Notes: a model not told the origin generated them from the letters alone. Numbered from the stretch's first letter, positions 20,760 through 28,911 are shown. The stretch: DNA of 31,351 nt from DATEOR01 sp035698665 (GCA_035698665.1 DASSBN010000070.1:1-31351); one strand, 5' to 3'. Numbers and translations are program-made.

Positions 20760-21728
20760 ATTCCGGACCGAGCCCGAGCCGTCGTCTGCCCCGGCCCGCT
20801 CAAGGGCGTTCTGAGCGCGGAGGCGGCCGCGCGGGCTCTCGGAGGCGGGCTCGTGCGCGCCGGCCTCGAGGCTGATGAGGCGCCGATGGCCGACGGCGGC
20901 GAGGGAACCGCGGCAGCTTTCCGCGCAGGGCTGGGAGGGGAGTGGCTCTCCGCTTCGGTGTCGGATCCCTTCGGACGGCCGGTCGAGGCGCGGCTTGCCC
21001 TGCTCCCGGACGGACGTGCCGTCGTCGAGGCTGCGGAGGCGGTCGGCCTGAGCCGGCTGGGGTCGGGGGAGCTGGACCCCGTGCGCGCGTCGAGCCGGGG
21101 ACTTGGCGAGCTCATCCTCGCTGCACTCGCCGCTGGGGCGAGCGGGCTCGTCGTCGGGCTCGGCGACAGCGCCACGGTCGACGGCGGCGCCGGCCTTCGC
21201 GACGTCCTGGACGACCTAAGGGTCACGACCGTGGTGGCCTGTGATGTCGCCAACCCTCTGCTCGGCCCGCGAGGCGCGGCGCGAGCCTTCGGTCCGCAGA
21301 AAGGCGCTTCGCCGGAGCAGGTCGAGGAGCTCGAGCGGAGGCTCACGGCAGACTCGGAGCTCGCGCCCTTCGCGGATGTTCCAGGTGCGGGAGCGGCCGG
21401 AGGTCTCGGCGCAGCGTTGGCGTTCCTCGGAGCGACGCTCGTCCCCGGTGCCAAGCTCGTCGCCGGCGCAATCGGGCTACGCGAGCGGCTCGACGGCGCC
21501 TCGTTCGTGGTCACAGGCGAGGGAACCGTCGACGTAGCCTCCCGTGAGGGGAAAGTGACCGGCCTCGTCGCGAAGCTCGCCGCGGAAGCGGGAGTCCGCT
21601 GCGTCGTTTTCGGCGGCCGCGTGGAAGCCGAGCTGCCTCAGGCGGACACGGTGGGCCTCAGCGGTGATCCGAGCAGGGCCGAAGCCGACCTCGACGAGCT
21701 GGGCGAACGGCTCGGGAAGAAGCTCTAG
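20760..21728 (+). CDS. Glycerate kinase family protein, start codon uncertain
   Basis: The product is a glycerate 2-kinase/GK-I family protein that phosphorylates D-glycerate. It has PMADGGEGTAAAF, VSDPFGRPVEARLALL, GLVVGLGDSATVDGGAG, VACDVANPLLGPRGAARAFGPQKGA, GAGAAGGLGAALAFLGA and VVTGEGTVD. Homology begins well before the first usual start (GTG 20853): codons upstream spell VVCPGPLKGVLSAEAAARAL, matching the N-terminal strand and KG motif of the family. No ATG, GTG or TTG occurs in this frame upstream of 20853 for many codons. ATT at 20760 is the best placed candidate and is used here with reservation. The usual APDKFKG reads CPGPLKG, so the N-terminal Asp is missing. The stop codon overlaps the stop of the convergent 55-residue gene. 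Confidence 0.82.
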   Translation: MPDRARAVVCPGPLKGVLSAEAAARALGGGLVRAGLEADEAPMADGGEGTAAAFRAGLGGEWLSASVSDPFGRPVEARLALLPDGRAVVEAAEAVGLSRLGSGELDPVRASSRGLGELILAALAAGASGLVVGLGDSATVDGGAGLRDVLDDLRVTTVVACDVANPLLGPRGAARAFGPQKGASPEQVEELERRLTADSELAPFADVPGAGAAGGLGAALAFLGATLVPGAKLVAGAIGLRERLDGASFVVTGEGTVDVASREGKVTGLVAKLAAEAGVRCVVFGGRVEAELPQADTVGLSGDPSRAEADLDELGERLGKKL

Positions 21729-21892
21729 CCGCCGGGCGGGCGCGGCTCTTCGATGGCCTGGTCGTCGCGGGCCTCGTGCGCTTCCTCTTCCAGTTCCTCC
21801 GCGATCGGTTCATCGGGCTCGGGTGCCCGCGAGGCCTGGTCGTCGGTCGTCTCGCCCTTCCGGCGGCGCCAGAAGTTGTCGAACCAACCCAT
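21725..21892 (-). CDS. 55-residue acidic hypothetical protein
   Basis: The short gene starts MGWFDNFWRRRKGET and continues as a strongly acidic Glu/Asp/Ala/Pro stretch (IAEELEEEAHEA) ending EEPRPPGG. An excellent ribosome-binding site (AAGGGGG) lies a few nucleotides before ATG 21892, 13 bp after the stop of the cNMP-binding gene. An amphipathic aromatic/basic N-terminus followed by a disordered acidic tail suggests a membrane- or protein-associated adaptor. No family is recognised. Its TAG overlaps that of the glycerate kinase on the other strand. It is probably co-transcribed with the cNMP-binding protein. Confidence 0.65.
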   Translation of the reverse strand: MGWFDNFWRRRKGETTDDQASRAPEPDEPIAEELEEEAHEARDDQAIEEPRPPGG

Positions 21893-21905
21893 GAGTCCCC
21901 CTTCT

Positions 21906-22316
21906 CTAGTCCTGCGCTTGCGCGGCGCGCAGACGCTGGGCGAGCGTCTTCAGGAGCGACCACGCCACCTGAGGGTGATCCTCGACGAACGGCTTGAACT
22001 CCCACGACGTCATGCCGTATGCGGTCACATCGGTCGCGGCGGTGATCGTCGCCGAGCGGGTCCCCTCGTCGATGAGCGCGATCTCGCCGAAGTAGTCGCC
22101 CGATGAGAGCGTCGCCTTGGCCTCGCCCCCGACGCTGACCGTGGCGCTTCCCTCGGTAATGACGAAGAAGCCCGCGCCGCCGCTCCCTTCGCTCGTCATC
22201 GGGCTGCCTTCCGAGAACCGGCGCTCCTTCATCTGGTTCGCGAGACCGGCCAGATCCTCCTCGTCGAGATCGGCGAAGAGCGGAACCTGACGGAGAACGT
22301 CGACGGGCGCTGACAT
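21906..22316 (-). CDS. Stand-alone cyclic-nucleotide-binding domain protein
   Basis: The 136-residue protein is a single cNMP-binding (CRP-like sensor) domain. It has LRQVPLFADLDEEDLAGLA, FVITEGSATVSVGG, and the phosphate-binding cassette SSGDYFGEIALIDEGTRSAT, ending in a helix (AWSLLKTLAQRLRAAQ). The PBC keeps GE and R but has GTRSAT where cAMP binders usually have RxAT. There is no DNA-binding or effector domain, so it may act through a partner; the small acidic protein downstream is a candidate by position. The ATG is 57 bp from the divergent DNA methyltransferase start. Confidence 0.88.
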   Translation of the reverse strand: MSAPVDVLRQVPLFADLDEEDLAGLANQMKERRFSEGSPMTSEGSGGAGFFVITEGSATVSVGGEAKATLSSGDYFGEIALIDEGTRSATITAATDVTAYGMTSWEFKPFVEDHPQVAWSLLKTLAQRLRAAQAQD

Positions 22317-22373
22317 CGCGCGGGATGATAGCGGCGAGAAGGGCAAGCGCGAAGCGCGGCGAAGTTCGCGCCG

Positions 22374-23453
22374 ATGCGCACGCAGGCGGCCCTCTACGAG
22401 GAGATCGACCTCGAGCTCTCCTGGTCCGAGCAGGAGTTGCCCGAGCGCGAGCGGACGAAGCACGTCCACAGGCTGCATCCCTACCTCGGCAAGTTCGTCC
22501 CTCAGCTCGCCGAAGTCTTCCTCCGCCGGTATGCCTCGCCCGGCCAGCTCGTGTGGGACCCATTCGCCGGTTCCGGCACCACCCTGGTCGAGGCAAACGC
22601 CTTCGGCGCCCGGGCCGCCGGTTGCGACGTATCGGCCTTCAACTGCCTGCTGATGCGCGCGAAGACCGGCTCCTACGACCCCGCCGCGCTCCTCTCGGAT
22701 GTGGTGCGCCTCTCGGATGGCGATGGCGCGCTGAAGGCAGGCCGCGGAAGCCGCTATCTCAAGCAGTGGTACGCGCCACGCGCGCTCACCGAGCTCCTGT
22801 CCTTCCGGGAGCGGATCGAGGGAACCGCCTATCCGGAGCTCTGGCAGGTCGTTCTCTCCCGTTCGGCCCGTTCGGCCCGTCTTGCCCGGCACGACGATCT
22901 CGACTTTCCCGCCGAGCCTGTGACAGGCGAGTACTTCTGCCACAAGCACCGGCGTGTCTGCCGTCCGGTCGGCGAGGCGGACAAGTTCCTGCGCCGGTAC
23001 GTGCGCGACGCGGTTCAGCGCGTGCAGGAATTTGCGGACGTTCGCTCGGCGGCGAATGTCGACGTCCTCCACGGTGACGCGCGCTTCCTCGACCCGCCCG
23101 GCCCGGTCGACGTCGTGCTGACGTCGCCGCCGTATCCCGGCCTCATCGACTATCACGAGCAGCACGCCTACGCGTACGAACTCCTCGGCCTCGAGCGGCG
23201 CGACAGCGATGAGATCGGCCGCGGAGTGAAGGGCTACTGCGACGACATCGCCGCCGTCCTCGCCCGCGCGCGTCGAGCGCTGCGGCGCGGCGGCAAGATC
23301 GTGGTTGTCGTCAACGACCGCCGCGGACTCTACGACGGCATTCTGAGCGCAGCTGGGCTTCACCTGGAAGACCGGCTGCTCCGCCACGTGAACCGGCGGA
23401 CCGGGCGTCGCAAGGGCGAGTACTACGAAGAAGTCTTGATCGCGACGCCCTGA
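22374..23453 (+). CDS. DNA methyltransferase (N4-cytosine/N6-adenine type), apparently orphan
   Basis: The 359-residue protein has HRLHPYLGKFVPQLAEVFL (about 32-50) and AdoMet motif I WDPFAGSGTTLVEA (61-74). A central variable region carries a possible metal-binding CHKHRRVC (199-206). The catalytic motif IV is TSPPYPG (250-256), followed by GGKIVVVVNDRRGLY. The order of motif I, long variable region and motif IV corresponds to the alpha arrangement, while SPPY is typical of N4-cytosine enzymes. No restriction endonuclease, specificity or phage-defence gene is adjacent, so it is probably a regulatory or orphan methyltransferase. It overlaps the convergent methyltransferase gene by 31 bp at the 3' end. 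Confidence 0.88.
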   Translation: MRTQAALYEEIDLELSWSEQELPERERTKHVHRLHPYLGKFVPQLAEVFLRRYASPGQLVWDPFAGSGTTLVEANAFGARAAGCDVSAFNCLLMRAKTGSYDPAALLSDVVRLSDGDGALKAGRGSRYLKQWYAPRALTELLSFRERIEGTAYPELWQVVLSRSARSARLARHDDLDFPAEPVTGEYFCHKHRRVCRPVGEADKFLRRYVRDAVQRVQEFADVRSAANVDVLHGDARFLDPPGPVDVVLTSPPYPGLIDYHEQHAYAYELLGLERRDSDEIGRGVKGYCDDIAAVLARARRALRRGGKIVVVVNDRRGLYDGILSAAGLHLEDRLLRHVNRRTGRRKGEYYEEVLIATP

Positions 23454-24025
23454 ATCCCGCTGCGGACGAGCCGGTGGCTCCCCGGGATCAGAACCTCATG
23501 CACGCCGGCGACGTCGAACCCCGCCGCGGCGACTTCCTTCTTCGTCTCGCGGTTGAGATGGCAGTTCCCGAGCTTGCGATGGAGCGGGGTCACGCGGTCC
23601 TGCCACCGCGCGATCCGGCCTTCGCCGCGCACGTGCTCCAAGAGAACGAGGCGACCGCCCGGGCTGAGCACGCGCCGCACCTCGGCTAGCACCGTTTGCG
23701 GATCCTGCACCGAGCAGAGCACGAAGGTGATGACGACCGTGTCGAAGGCGGCCTCCTCGAAGGGGAGTGCGTCGGCAGAGCTCTGGACGATCTCGACCTG
23801 TACCGAGGCCTCGGGGAGTTTCTTGCGCAGCTGCTTCGCCATGCTGGCGTCCGGCTCGACCGCGATGACACGGCTCGCGCGCTCGTAGTGCGCGAGGTTG
23901 TTTCCGGTGCCCGCGCCCAGCTCGAGCACGGTTCCCTCGAGCTCGGAGAGGAGCTCGTGCCGCCGCGCGCCGAGCTCGCCCTTTTCCACCCCGCGGCCGA
24001 CGAGGTCGTAGAGCCAGCCAATCAC
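23423..24025 (-). CDS. Class I SAM-dependent methyltransferase
   Basis: The 200-residue product has a Rossmann methyltransferase fold: motif I VLELGAGTGNNLAHY, acidic loop VIAVEPDASM, motif II region ALPFEEAAFDTVVITFVL, and RRVLSPGGRLVLLEHV. The C-terminal ITPLHRKL/NCHLNRETKKEV-type segment resembles the METTL7/UbiE-like small-molecule or lipid methyltransferases. The substrate is unknown. The start is GTG 24025, overlapping the xseB stop as GTGA, so it is the third cistron of the xse operon. Confidence 0.88.
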   Translation of the reverse strand: MIGWLYDLVGRGVEKGELGARRHELLSELEGTVLELGAGTGNNLAHYERASRVIAVEPDASMAKQLRKKLPEASVQVEIVQSSADALPFEEAAFDTVVITFVLCSVQDPQTVLAEVRRVLSPGGRLVLLEHVRGEGRIARWQDRVTPLHRKLGNCHLNRETKKEVAAAGFDVAGVHEVLIPGSHRLVRSGIQGVAIKTSS

Positions 24026-24228
24026 GGCTTCGACTCTTCGACTCGCTTGCCGAGCTCCTCGATCTTTCCCTGTGCCGCGTCGAGCTTCCCGACGCACGTG
24101 CGATAGAGGAGCTCGCCCCGCTCCCACAGGGCGACGGCTTCCTCGAGGCTCGCCTGGCCGCTCTCGAGCTTCGCGACGATCTGCTCGAGCTCCCGCCGCG
24201 CGTCTTCGAAGGAAAGCTCGGCGCTCAG
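24022..24228 (-). CDS. xseB: Exodeoxyribonuclease VII small subunit, CTG start
   Basis: The 68-residue protein is the helical small subunit of ExoVII. It has SAELSFEDARRELEQIVAKL and LESGQASLEEAVALWERGELL, with the hydrophobic heptads expected for the two-helix XseB fold. It binds XseA to form the single-strand exonuclease. The entire coding region has no in-frame ATG, GTG or TTG. The family N-terminus aligns exactly with a CTG at 24228-24226, which overlaps the xseA TGA as CTGA and is preceded by GAGGAG at about 9 nt. CTG initiation by translational coupling is the simplest reading. Its TGA overlaps the start of the methyltransferase gene. Confidence 0.9.
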   Translation of the reverse strand: MSAELSFEDARRELEQIVAKLESGQASLEEAVALWERGELLYRTCVGKLDAAQGKIEELGKRVEESKP

Positions 24229-25379
24229 GGCCTCGTCTCCTCGACGCGTGCCCCGAAGCCGCCCTCGGCGAGCTCGACCTCGACGCGGCGTCCGGCCTCG
24301 AGCTCACCGCCGGAGCGGACGATCCCGTTGTCCGTCCGGACAATGGCGTATCCTCGAGCCAATGTTTTCCGTGGCGACAACGCCTGCAGCCGCCCGGCGA
24401 GGGCCTCGAGGCCCGCCCGCTTGCGCTCGACAAGCAGAGCCGGCGATCGGTCCAGCCTCTCCCGGTCTCGGGCCAACGAGCTGCGGGCGCGTTCCAGAGC
24501 CGTACCCGTGCTGCGGGCGAGCGCGGCGCGCGCGGCGTCGAGCCGCTCCCGGAGCTCGCGCTCGTCCGGGACGACGAGCCGTGCCGCCGCTGTCGGAGTC
24601 GATGCGCGGAGGTCTGCGGCGTGGTCGCAAAGCGGCGTGTCCTGCTCATGCCCGACCGCGGAGACGACGGGAACGGCGGACTCCGCGACCGCACGGACGA
24701 CGCGTTCGTCGCTGAAGGGGAGGAGGTCCTCGAAGCTCCCGCCTCCGCGCGTGAGGACGATCACGTCGACCTCGGGCTCACGCGCGAGCTCCTGCAGAGT
24801 GCCTGCGATCGCGGCCGGCGCTGCCTGTCCCTGCACATACGTCTGCGCGACGAGAACATTCGCAGCCGGGAAGCGGTTCTGGACCGCCGTCACGAAGTCA
24901 CGCTTCGCCGCGGCCTCGTTTCCGGTGAGCAACCCGATCCGCCGCGGGAGAACCGGCAGCGGCCGCTTGCGCTCGGGCGCGAAGAGCCCCTCCGCGGCCA
25001 GCTTGCGCTTGAGCCGTTCCAGGCCGGCGAGGATCGCCCCGAGCCCGAGCGGCTCGATCGAGAGCGCGCGCAACTGGAAGACACCGCGTGCCTCATAGAG
25101 CTCCGGCCGGCCGAAGACGTGGACCGACATCCCGTCCGCCAGGTCGAGGCGGAGACCGTCGAAGCGGCCGCGCGGCATGCTGACGGGAAGACAGGCGCCG
25201 TCGGTCGGGTCTTTGAGAGTGAAGAACACGCTCTGCCAGCCCTGCTGCCGGCGAAACTCCGTCACCTCGCCCTCGACCCAGATCGAAGGCAGCCGAGCCA
25301 CCCACGACGCGACGCCGCGGTTGAACGCGGAGACCGTGTACACCTTGCGGTCGCCGTAGAGGAGCGGTTCGACCTTCAC
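24225..25379 (-). CDS. xseA: Exodeoxyribonuclease VII large subunit
   Basis: The 384-residue protein has the N-terminal OB-fold (VSAFNRGVASWVARLPSIWVEGEV, SVFFTLKDP) and the catalytic domain (RIGLLTGNEAAAKRDFVTAV, VDVIVLTRGGGSFEDLLPFSDE, SAVGHEQDTPLCDHAADLRASTPTAAA). A coiled-coil region follows, with the C-terminal TLARGYAIV motif. It degrades single-stranded DNA in both directions with XseB. The length is at the short end for the family. Translation starts at GTG 25379. It is first in an operon xseA-xseB-methyltransferase with CTGA and GTGA overlaps. Confidence 0.95.
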   Translation of the reverse strand: MKVEPLLYGDRKVYTVSAFNRGVASWVARLPSIWVEGEVTEFRRQQGWQSVFFTLKDPTDGACLPVSMPRGRFDGLRLDLADGMSVHVFGRPELYEARGVFQLRALSIEPLGLGAILAGLERLKRKLAAEGLFAPERKRPLPVLPRRIGLLTGNEAAAKRDFVTAVQNRFPAANVLVAQTYVQGQAAPAAIAGTLQELAREPEVDVIVLTRGGGSFEDLLPFSDERVVRAVAESAVPVVSAVGHEQDTPLCDHAADLRASTPTAAARLVVPDERELRERLDAARAALARSTGTALERARSSLARDRERLDRSPALLVERKRAGLEALAGRLQALSPRKTLARGYAIVRTDNGIVRSGGELEAGRRVEVELAEGGFGARVEETRP

Positions 25380-25428
25380 CCGCTCGAATCTAGCTCAGCC
25401 GAGCCGGTGTGGAAGAAATCGGCGCGCT

Positions 25429-25635
25429 TTAGAGCAGGATCTGCGCGGCGACGTCCGGAAGGCAGCCCCGCGGGCCGACCAGCTCGACCGCCTCGTGCAG
25501 GTCGGCGTCGCTCTGTGCGATCCGCTCGGCGAGCGGGAGTGGATAGCCGGCCTCCATGAGGACGTGGAGGCGCCAGCTTTCGACTTTGCCTCGTTCGTCC
25601 TGTTCCCGCTCGAGAGTGGCCATTGTCTCTTCCAT
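25429..25635 (-). CDS. Small conserved hypothetical protein
   Basis: The 68-residue helical protein contains VESWRLHVLMEAGYPLPLA, ERIAQSDADLHEAVELV and GCLPDVAAQILL. This 'WR...LL.AG.P...A..IA...DLH.a..L...GC.P..A..IL' pattern is common in short actinobacterial proteins of unknown function. The start could be ATG 25635 or ATG 25623; the latter has a purine-rich GGAAGAG just before it. It probably forms a short unit with the xse genes downstream (about 50-bp gap). Confidence 0.7.
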   Translation of the reverse strand: MEETMATLEREQDERGKVESWRLHVLMEAGYPLPLAERIAQSDADLHEAVELVGPRGCLPDVAAQILL

Positions 25636-25686
25636 TCCGCGTAGGTTCGGTCTCCTTAGGACGAACCCTCCCCGGAAAAGTCAGTT

Positions 25687-26988
25687 TCAATCGCGGTCGA
25701 GACTGCGCATCGACGCGTCGAGCTCGGCTTCCATGGCCGCCTGGCGCTCCTCCGCTGCGGCGAGGGTTTCCTCGAACCGTGCCGTGAGGTGACGGACACG
25801 TTCGGCGGCGGCTTCGTGCTGGGCCTCGGCAGAACGGGCGACGTCGTTGATGCGGCGCTGAAGCCGGTCGGCGGTCAGGCGGGCCATCTCCGTGATGCGG
25901 TCCGCGACGTCCCCTTCCGCCTGGCGCGCGAACTGCTCGATTGCCTTGTCGAGCTCGCGTGAGAGGCGCTCGGCGGCCTTCTCCCTCGACTCCTTGATCT
26001 GTGCGTCGAACTGTTTCTCCGAATACTCGGAGAGCCGTGTCGCGGCGCGCTCGAAGGCGCGGTCCAGGGCGGCGAGGTGCCTGCGCTCGGTTTCCTCGAG
26101 CCCCGCTGTGATCCGGGCTTTCGCCTCGGCCTCGTCGCGCTCGAGCTGCTCGCGCAGCGACCGCTCGCGGGCGCGAAGCCGCTCGCCGACCTCGTTCAGC
26201 GCGCGTCGGCGCTCGGCTGCGTGGATCTCGATCTCGGAACGTCCCTCCTCGAGGAAGGAGGTGCCGAACCGCTGCAACTCCTCGCGGAGCTTGGCGACCG
26301 CCAGCCGTTGTTCCTCGCTCGCGGTCTCCACGCGTTCCGCATCCGCTGCCAGTCGGGCCTCGTATGCGGCGACCGCTTCGCGCTGCTTTTGGCCGAGCTC
26401 CGCGAGCTTCTGCTCGAGTTGGCGCTGTCCGCGGTCGAGGTCTGCCGCCCAGGCCATGAGCCGCTGCTCGAGCCGTTCCTGTACCGATGCGACCGTCTGC
26501 GTGAGCTCGACGCGCGCGCGCTCCGCCTGGCGTTCGACCGTGTCGCGCCGTTCTTCGGCGAGGCGCCGCTCCTGCTCGCTGAGCTGGTGACCGGTGTTCG
26601 CGCGCTCGCGCGCGAGCATCCGCTCGAGTTCGAGAATTCGCTGTTTTGCCTCCTCCTCGGCGAATGCGGACACCTCGGCGCGCGCGGCTTCCGTAAGCGA
26701 TTCGATCTCCTGCATCCGGCGCAGGCCACGGTTGAGCGCAAACAAGCCCGCCTCTGCGACCGCAGCAGCGCCGAGCCCCCCGGCGGCGAGAATCAGCGCA
26801 TCGGTGTCGCCATAGGAGGCCACGAGGTCGATCCCGAGCGCAACGACGCCGACTGCGGCGGCGACTGCCAAAGCAATGGTGACTCCGAGGAGCAGCCGGT
26901 CAGTTGCCCTTCCCGTGACGACTGCGAGAAAGGAGAGGGCTACGACGCCGATCGCCGCGGCGAAGGCGATCTCGAGGGCGAGAGCCAT
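25687..26988 (-). CDS. Membrane-anchored long coiled-coil protein
   Basis: The 433-residue protein begins with three hydrophobic segments: about 5-27 (EIAFAAAIGVVALSFLAVV), 33-57 and 62-84. A continuous charged alpha-helical coiled coil then runs from about 90 to the end, rich in Glu, Arg, Ala and Gln (RILELERMLARERANTGHQL, EEQRLAVAKLREELQRF). No enzymatic motif is seen. Coiled-coil composition limits family assignment. It could act as an envelope scaffold or polar-growth-type organiser, but that is a guess. It lies 16 bp upstream of the serine hydrolase gene region on the same strand only by orientation; its own start is ATG or GTG 26988. Confidence 0.8.
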   Translation of the reverse strand: MALALEIAFAAAIGVVALSFLAVVTGRATDRLLLGVTIALAVAAAVGVVALGIDLVASYGDTDALILAAGGLGAAAVAEAGLFALNRGLRRMQEIESLTEAARAEVSAFAEEEAKQRILELERMLARERANTGHQLSEQERRLAEERRDTVERQAERARVELTQTVASVQERLEQRLMAWAADLDRGQRQLEQKLAELGQKQREAVAAYEARLAADAERVETASEEQRLAVAKLREELQRFGTSFLEEGRSEIEIHAAERRRALNEVGERLRARERSLREQLERDEAEAKARITAGLEETERRHLAALDRAFERAATRLSEYSEKQFDAQIKESREKAAERLSRELDKAIEQFARQAEGDVADRITEMARLTADRLQRRINDVARSAEAQHEAAAERVRHLTARFEETLAAAEERQAAMEAELDASMRSLDRD

Positions 26989-27004
26989 CGTCCCATCCTA
27001 GGCG

Positions 27005-28180
27005 CTAGAAGAAAAACAGACGACCCGTCGCGCCTCTGCGCGAAGAGCTCGTGTTCGAGAAGCGGTCGAGTGCGGCTTTCGCGATCTTCCCGGCGAGAAT
27101 GTCCGACGACACCCCGACCCCAGACGAGCTGTACGTCATCACCACAGCCACCAAGCCGCCGCCGTCCCAGTAGACGAGGCCGCTGTCATGCCGCGCCACG
27201 CTGATCCACCCGGCCTTGTGCAGGACGGAGACTCCCGGCTTGTCGCCGATATAGCGGTCGAGCTTCCCGGGGTCGCGGACATGCGCCAGCGTCCAGAGCA
27301 TGAAGCGCGCATCGCGGGCCGAGAAGTGGCCGGTGAGGCCGAGCAAGGGGCCACGCCCAACGGCGCCGCGGTGGAGGTATGTGTGGACGCGGGCGAGATC
27401 CCAGGCCGACGTGTACTTCCCGGTCGAGTAATAGGACGGCTGCTCGTTCACCTTCAGCGGAATCGGCCGGGGGTCGGCTGTGCCGATGATGTAGCCGCCG
27501 TTGATGTACGAGTCGGAGAGGCCGAGCGCCCGCATCGTCGCCGTGACCCTGGCGCTTCCGGTGTAGATGGATCCGCCGCCCAGCCAGACCTGGAGGTCGT
27601 TCGCGGCCTTGTTGTCGGAGTAGACGAGCATTCGGCGGAAAAGCATGCCGATCCGGGAGCTCGCGGCAGGCTTGCGGCCCAGGACGCGTAGAACCTCGAT
27701 CGCGATTCCGAGCTTCAGCGTCGAGGCGCCCATGAACCGGGCGCGCGCGTTCCAGGCGGCGCCCTTCCCGGTGCGGAGATCCTGCACGTAGACAGCCGAT
27801 GTCCCTGGAAACGCGTCGACGAGGCTGCGGACGTGCCGTTGCAGCCCGCGGTCGAGCGAGCCCTTGAGCGCGTGCGGCCTCGCGGCCCGAGGGAGGCCGT
27901 AGACCGGCCCGACCGTCGACGATGCCCGATCGCCCATCGCGTTCACGGACGTGATCCGGATCGTCACATCTCGGCTCGGCAAGGAAAGCGTCTTCCAGAA
28001 CCGCCGGCCATCGAGATACGCGTGGCCCTTGGAGACGCCGTCGACCCGAATGGTGACGAGCCTTGTCCCGGCCGAGACGCGGCCCGCGATCCGGCCGAAG
28101 GAAACCTCCCGCGGCGCCGGTGCGTAGATGGCCGGCGGCGTCGGGGGCGGTTCCGCCGGAGGCATGAAGGCGAGCGTCAC
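27005..28180 (-). CDS. Class A beta-lactamase-like serine hydrolase with N-terminal beta-domain
   Basis: The 391-residue product has a Pro-rich start (PPAEPPPTPPAIYAP) and a beta-sandwich-like domain (about 25-95, with VSAGTRLVTIRVDGVSKGHAY). A serine hydrolase domain of the beta-lactamase/D-Ala-D-Ala endopeptidase type follows: SxxK in GASTLK (S153, K156), SDN at 188-190 (YSDNKAAND), and HKAG in place of KTG. The enzyme may hydrolyse beta-lactams or a peptide/ester; KAG instead of KTG weakens a lactamase call. No signal peptide is apparent with the GTG 28180 start, which overlaps the preceding gene's TGA as GTGA. This is odd for a penicillin-recognising fold, so either export is unusual or the enzyme is cytosolic. 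Confidence 0.83.
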   Translation of the reverse strand: MTLAFMPPAEPPPTPPAIYAPAPREVSFGRIAGRVSAGTRLVTIRVDGVSKGHAYLDGRRFWKTLSLPSRDVTIRITSVNAMGDRASSTVGPVYGLPRAARPHALKGSLDRGLQRHVRSLVDAFPGTSAVYVQDLRTGKGAAWNARARFMGASTLKLGIAIEVLRVLGRKPAASSRIGMLFRRMLVYSDNKAANDLQVWLGGGSIYTGSARVTATMRALGLSDSYINGGYIIGTADPRPIPLKVNEQPSYYSTGKYTSAWDLARVHTYLHRGAVGRGPLLGLTGHFSARDARFMLWTLAHVRDPGKLDRYIGDKPGVSVLHKAGWISVARHDSGLVYWDGGGLVAVVMTYSSSGVGVSSDILAGKIAKAALDRFSNTSSSRRGATGRLFFF

Positions 28181-28911
28181 CACACCCGCATCATCACCAA
28201 CGCGCAGGCGAGTGCAACGACTGCGACGGAAAGAATGCGAAGCCCGCGTTCGGCGGGCCCCATGATGAGTTCGACGGTGACGTCTTCGCTGCTCCCGTCG
28301 CTGCGGTCGATTGTTCCCTCGACCCGTCGTACCCGGCGACGAATGTCGCGAACCTGTGTGGACAGGACGCGCTGGGCCAGGCTGAGCGCGAAGGCGAAGA
28401 CGGCTGCCGCCACCGCGGCGGCGTCGATCGATTCGGCTGTTGCGAAATAGGCGGTCAGCAACGGGAACGATCCCCATGCGAGCGCGAACCACCAATCGTC
28501 GTGGAAACGACCTCCGAAGGACTCGAGGTTGTAGGCGACGACGATGAAGGCCCCGGCGACGACGAATGCCGCGATCCACGGGTCGAACCTGACCGCGCCC
28601 ACGATCCCGATCGCGACCGCGCCGGCGATGGAGGCCGCCGCGAGGAAGACGAGGACGCCGCGCGGGATCTCCGTTCGGAGAGGTCGGCCGTTCAGCTCGT
28701 CGAGTGCGTGCGCTCCGATCCCCACGGCGAGAAAGAACGCTGCCAGCGTGGGCAGGAAGCGCGACCATGAGAACTGCGCGCTCAGAGCGGCGCCGATGGC
28801 GACGTAGCTGAGGTGCCAGGCCGTGTAGGGAGGGTGGAGGAGTGTGACGTAGTCGCGCCACCCGCCCGAGCGCAACGCGTAGAAGGCCGGCCGCGACGTC
28901 TCAAGCGCCAC
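28177..28911 (-). CDS. UbiA-like membrane protein (putative prenyltransferase relative)
   Basis: The 244-residue protein has about seven hydrophobic segments with TLLHPPYTAWHLSYVAIGAAL near the start. A UbiA-like acidic loop reads HALDELNGRPLRTEIP, and YNLESFGGRFHDDWWFALAWGSFPLL recalls the second conserved UbiA loop. Classic NDxxDxxxD motifs are not intact, so catalytic prenyl transfer is uncertain. The start GTG 28911 overlaps the 3' end of the upstream UbiE-like methyltransferase gene by 11 nt. The combination of UbiA-like membrane protein and UbiE-like methyltransferase suggests a quinone or isoprenoid-ring pathway, inferred from context. Confidence 0.68.
   Translation of the reverse strand: MALETSRPAFYALRSGGWRDYVTLLHPPYTAWHLSYVAIGAALSAQFSWSRFLPTLAAFFLAVGIGAHALDELNGRPLRTEIPRGVLVFLAAASIAGAVAIGIVGAVRFDPWIAAFVVAGAFIVVAYNLESFGGRFHDDWWFALAWGSFPLLTAYFATAESIDAAAVAAAVFAFALSLAQRVLSTQVRDIRRRVRRVEGTIDRSDGSSEDVTVELIMGPAERGLRILSVAVVALACALVMMRVW

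Noticed and set aside
24072..25559. A 495-codon plus-strand frame over xseA/xseB
   Set aside because: It is antisense to two certain genes and has no domain-like composition.
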